64,000 nt of DNA. Origin: Janibacter cremeus. GTDB lineage: Bacteria > Actinomycetota > Actinomycetes > Actinomycetales > Dermatophilaceae. The position numbers were made by a program, and so were the translations under genes. Positions 62,100-64,000 of the stretch are shown one piece after another. The DNA lies in NCBI RefSeq assembly GCF_013409205.1, contig NZ_JACCAE010000001.1, positions 2,294,001 to 2,358,000 on the forward strand, written 5' to 3'. Within the stretch, counting starts at the first letter, position 1, and the number at the start of each line of letters is the position of its first letter. The notes under the pieces were generated by a model. That model did no database searches. It was not told the origin of the DNA and saw only the letters and a program-made list of their open reading frames with translations.

Positions 62100-62304
62100 G
62101 GCTCCACGATACGAGCCCCTCCAGAGGTACAAATCAGCAATCACAGCGCTTCTACACCTGCACCAGCAGTCTCAAGGCAGCCGCCCACACCCTGGGATGT
62201 AGATGAGCGCAGCTCGGATCCCCTTGTTCCAGATGTCGATCCTTCCACGGCACGGCAACCATGTGCAGCGCGCAGCCCCTCAATGCTCGGGAAAGTAGGA
62301 TCGT

Positions 62305-62700
62305 TCACCCAGACGCAACCGGCGCGAGGAGCTCGACACGGTTCCCCTGTCCATCGGCCGTATGGCAGCGCTCGTTTCCGGGGAAGTTGTGCCGTTGACT
62401 CCAGTCGACGCCGAACCCTAAGTCGACCAGTCGTTCGGCGACGGCCTCGAGTTCAGTCACACTGGCGAACTGCAGAGCGGGGTGCGCTTTGAGTGCGGGA
62501 TAGAACGGATCCTCTACCCCGACATGAATTTCAGCGCTCACGCTCCCGCCTTCGTCGTATGCCCGAAACCACACTCCACCTTTCGGCTTCAGGTCTTCTG
62601 GCTTCTCCACCTCGCTCAGCCCAAGGCCGTCTGCGTAGAACCGCCGCGCCGTGCCCTCCGTCCCCGGAGGGCACGCAACCTGTACGTGGTGCAGTCTCAT
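62305..62700 (-). CDS. VOC-family (glyoxalase-like) protein
   Basis: A 131-residue protein: MRLHHVQVACPPGTEGTARRFYADGLGLSEVEKP, then GGVWFRAYDEGGSVSAEIHVGVEDPFYPALKAHPAL and a C-terminal ADGQGNRVELLAPV. It has the two beta-alpha-beta3 modules and the metal-ligand-like His and Glu of VOC proteins. ATG 62700 has AAGGAGAA upstream. Last gene of the accessory block before panD. Confidence 0.87.
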   Translation of the reverse strand: MRLHHVQVACPPGTEGTARRFYADGLGLSEVEKPEDLKPKGGVWFRAYDEGGSVSAEIHVGVEDPFYPALKAHPALQFASVTELEAVAERLVDLGFGVDWSQRHNFPGNERCHTADGQGNRVELLAPVASG

Positions 62701-62966
62701 GGATTCTCCTTGCCAATCGTCGACACAAACACTCTATGCAGCATGGGCAGGTACTCCGATGAGCGATCCTCTACCGGTCAGCCGCGGGCTGCGGCGCTGA
62801 AGCCGGTGGTGGTTCCTCGCGCGGGGCCACCCCCTTCGCCCTTGCTGGTGGTGACGCACGAGTAGGCAGAACAGTGCGCGAGATCTCGCCGTAGGCGTGG
62901 TGACGGTGCGCTGGAGCCTCTGCGAGACTGGACGGCGGTCAACCGCCGAGATGAAGGACAACGGTC

Positions 62967-63413
62967 GTGCAGCGCTACATGCTCCACAGCAAGATCCACC
63001 GGGCCACGGTCACCCAGGCAGATCTGCACTACGTCGGGTCGCTGACGATCGACCTCGACCTCATGGACGCCGCGGACATGCTCCCCGGCCAGCAGGTCGA
63101 CATCGTCGACGTCGACAACGGCAACCGGTTGACCACGTACGCCATCGAGGGCGAGCGCGGCTCCGGGATCATCTGCATCAACGGTGCCGCAGCGCGTCTG
63201 GTGCAGCCCGGCGACACGATCATCATCATCGCCTACGCGTCCATGGACGACCACGAGGCACGGACCTTCGAGCCGCAGGTCGTCTTCGTCGACGAGGACA
63301 ACCGGATCGTGCAGCAGTACCACGACGCCGGTGACGTGCCCGAGGGATACGGCCTGATGACCTCGGCGGTCACCCACCGCGAGCACCCGGGTGGCGGAAC
63401 GGCCGGTGCCTGA
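62967..63413 (+). CDS. panD: Aspartate 1-decarboxylase (pyruvoyl-dependent)
   Basis: Makes beta-alanine from aspartate for pantothenate. The 148-residue proenzyme has [29 protein letters not shown], where self-cleavage between Gly24 and Ser25 generates the pyruvoyl group, and [25 protein letters not shown] 62967 has AAGGA upstream. Its end overlaps nadB. The partner gene panC is 11.7 kb upstream, on the other side of the accessory block. Confidence 0.95.
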   Translation: MQRYMLHSKIHRATVTQADLHYVGSLTIDLDLMDAADMLPGQQVDIVDVDNGNRLTTYAIEGERGSGIICINGAAARLVQPGDTIIIIAYASMDDHEARTFEPQVVFVDEDNRIVQQYHDAGDVPEGYGLMTSAVTHREHPGGGTAGA

Positions 63414-64000
63414 CCCGGCGGGGGCGGCTGCGGTCGTCCTGCCGCGCTTCCTCTCCTCCCCACCGCCCGGGTGGACGGCGCAGGCCGACGTCCTCGTCGT
63501 CGGCTCCGGCATCGCCGGCCTGACCTGCGCCCTGCGACTGCGCGAGCACGTCGACCGGGTTCTGCTGGTGACCAAGACCGAGCTGTCCGCCGGGTCGACC
63601 ACATGGGCCCAGGGTGGGATCGCCGCGGCACTCGCCCCCGAGGACTCACCGCAGGAGCACCTCGACGACACCCTCGTCGCCGGCGGAGGCCTGTGCGACG
63701 AGTCGGCCGTCGAGGTGCTTGTCACCGAGGGGCCGGCGCGGGTGCGCGAACTCATCTCCCTCGGGGCGCGCTTCGACACCGACGAGTCCGGCGCGATCAC
63801 CCTGACCCGAGAGGGCGGCCACCACCGCGACCGCATCGCCCACGCCGGTGGCGACGCCACCGGCGCCGAGATCTCCCGCGCACTCATCGCACAGCTGGAG
63901 GTCGTGCGTGCCGATCCCGGCATCGAGATCATCGAGAACGCCCTCGTCGTCGACCTGCTCACCTCCGCCGAGGGCAGCGTGTGCGGCGCGACTGTGCACG
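63406..64000 (+). CDS. nadB: L-aspartate oxidase (5' part; runs off the window)
   Basis: An FAD-dependent enzyme oxidising aspartate to iminoaspartate for NAD synthesis. Visible are [19 protein letters not shown] (FAD-binding), [29 protein letters not shown] (family signature) and [33 protein letters not shown] 63406 is chosen with GGTGGCGGA upstream; GTG 63391 is also in frame. It overlaps panD by 8 bp; the panD-nadB pairing fits shared use of aspartate. Confidence 0.93.
   Translation, partial: MPDPAGAAAVVLPRFLSSPPPGWTAQADVLVVGSGIAGLTCALRLREHVDRVLLVTKTELSAGSTTWAQGGIAAALAPEDSPQEHLDDTLVAGGGLCDESAVEVLVTEGPARVRELISLGARFDTDESGAITLTREGGHHRDRIAHAGGDATGAEISRALIAQLEVVRADPGIEIIENALVVDLLTSAEGSVCGATVH

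Noticed and set aside
51420..62848. Near-identical 20-mers (51420-51439 and 62829-62848) flanking the accessory block as attachment sites
   Set aside because: The core CCCCCTTCGCC occurs at many other places in the window, including 31291 and 36465, so the pair is not specific evidence for integration. No tyrosine integrase is present.

Overview
The window is high-GC DNA (about 70% G+C by eye) with strong GC3 bias, many GTG starts and 4-base start/stop overlaps. Together with the folE-folP-folBK-DUF3180, tilS-hpt-ftsH and panC/panD/nadB neighbourhoods, this points to an actinomycete of the order Micrococcales. My best inference is the Intrasporangiaceae/Dermatophilaceae (Janibacter-like); no species can be fixed from the sequence alone.

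Layout. 1-435: end of a LuxR-type regulator, a tRNA-Thr(CGT) and its terminator. 664-1059: a small PH-like protein on the minus strand. 1447-30523: a 29-kb co-directional locus, mostly translationally coupled. It encodes a lipoprotein, a spermidine-synthase-like protein, a PP2C phosphatase, FHA proteins, a membrane Ser/Thr kinase, a 2,097-residue Ig/FN3 membrane protein, a MoxR-DUF58-transglutaminase-like triad, two RDD-FHA proteins, a 1,498-residue FHA-FtsK/EssC-type secretion ATPase, two WXG100-type small proteins, a repeat-bearing putative substrate and three unknown proteins. I read it as a phospho-regulated type VII-like secretion system that lacks recognisable EccB/EccD/EccE/mycosin or EssA/EssB/EsaA partners.

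30748-33384: small genes, a REP-like repeat and ppa. 33484-42596: conserved core (dacB, zincin-like protein, tilS, hpt, ftsH, folE, folP, folB-folK fusion, DUF3180). 42600-45879 (minus): a sortase with two paralogous surface proteins whose C-termini carry a non-canonical VVQTDG sorting-type signal; both have the same promoter architecture and a hairpin at the mRNA 5' end. 46030-50406: a NuoD-type protein, a GDSL lipoprotein, a MidA/NDUFAF7-type methyltransferase and a DUF2520 protein, then panC.

51312-62966: an accessory block lies between panC and panD, which are usually close together in actinomycetes. It holds small enzymes (GNAT, ABM, SRPBCC, DinB, VOC), two toxin-antitoxin pairs, a serine recombinase, a membrane-anchored GH31 enzyme with every sulfoquinovosidase signature residue, a GPP34 protein and gene debris. 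62967-64000: panD and the start of nadB resume the core.

How the parts work together (inference): the kinase, phosphatase and several FHA domains would gate the secretion ATPase, while the giant Ig/FN3 protein and the transglutaminase-fold membrane protein would form an envelope-spanning or scaffold part. The sortase cluster would anchor two DUF6801-like proteins to the wall.
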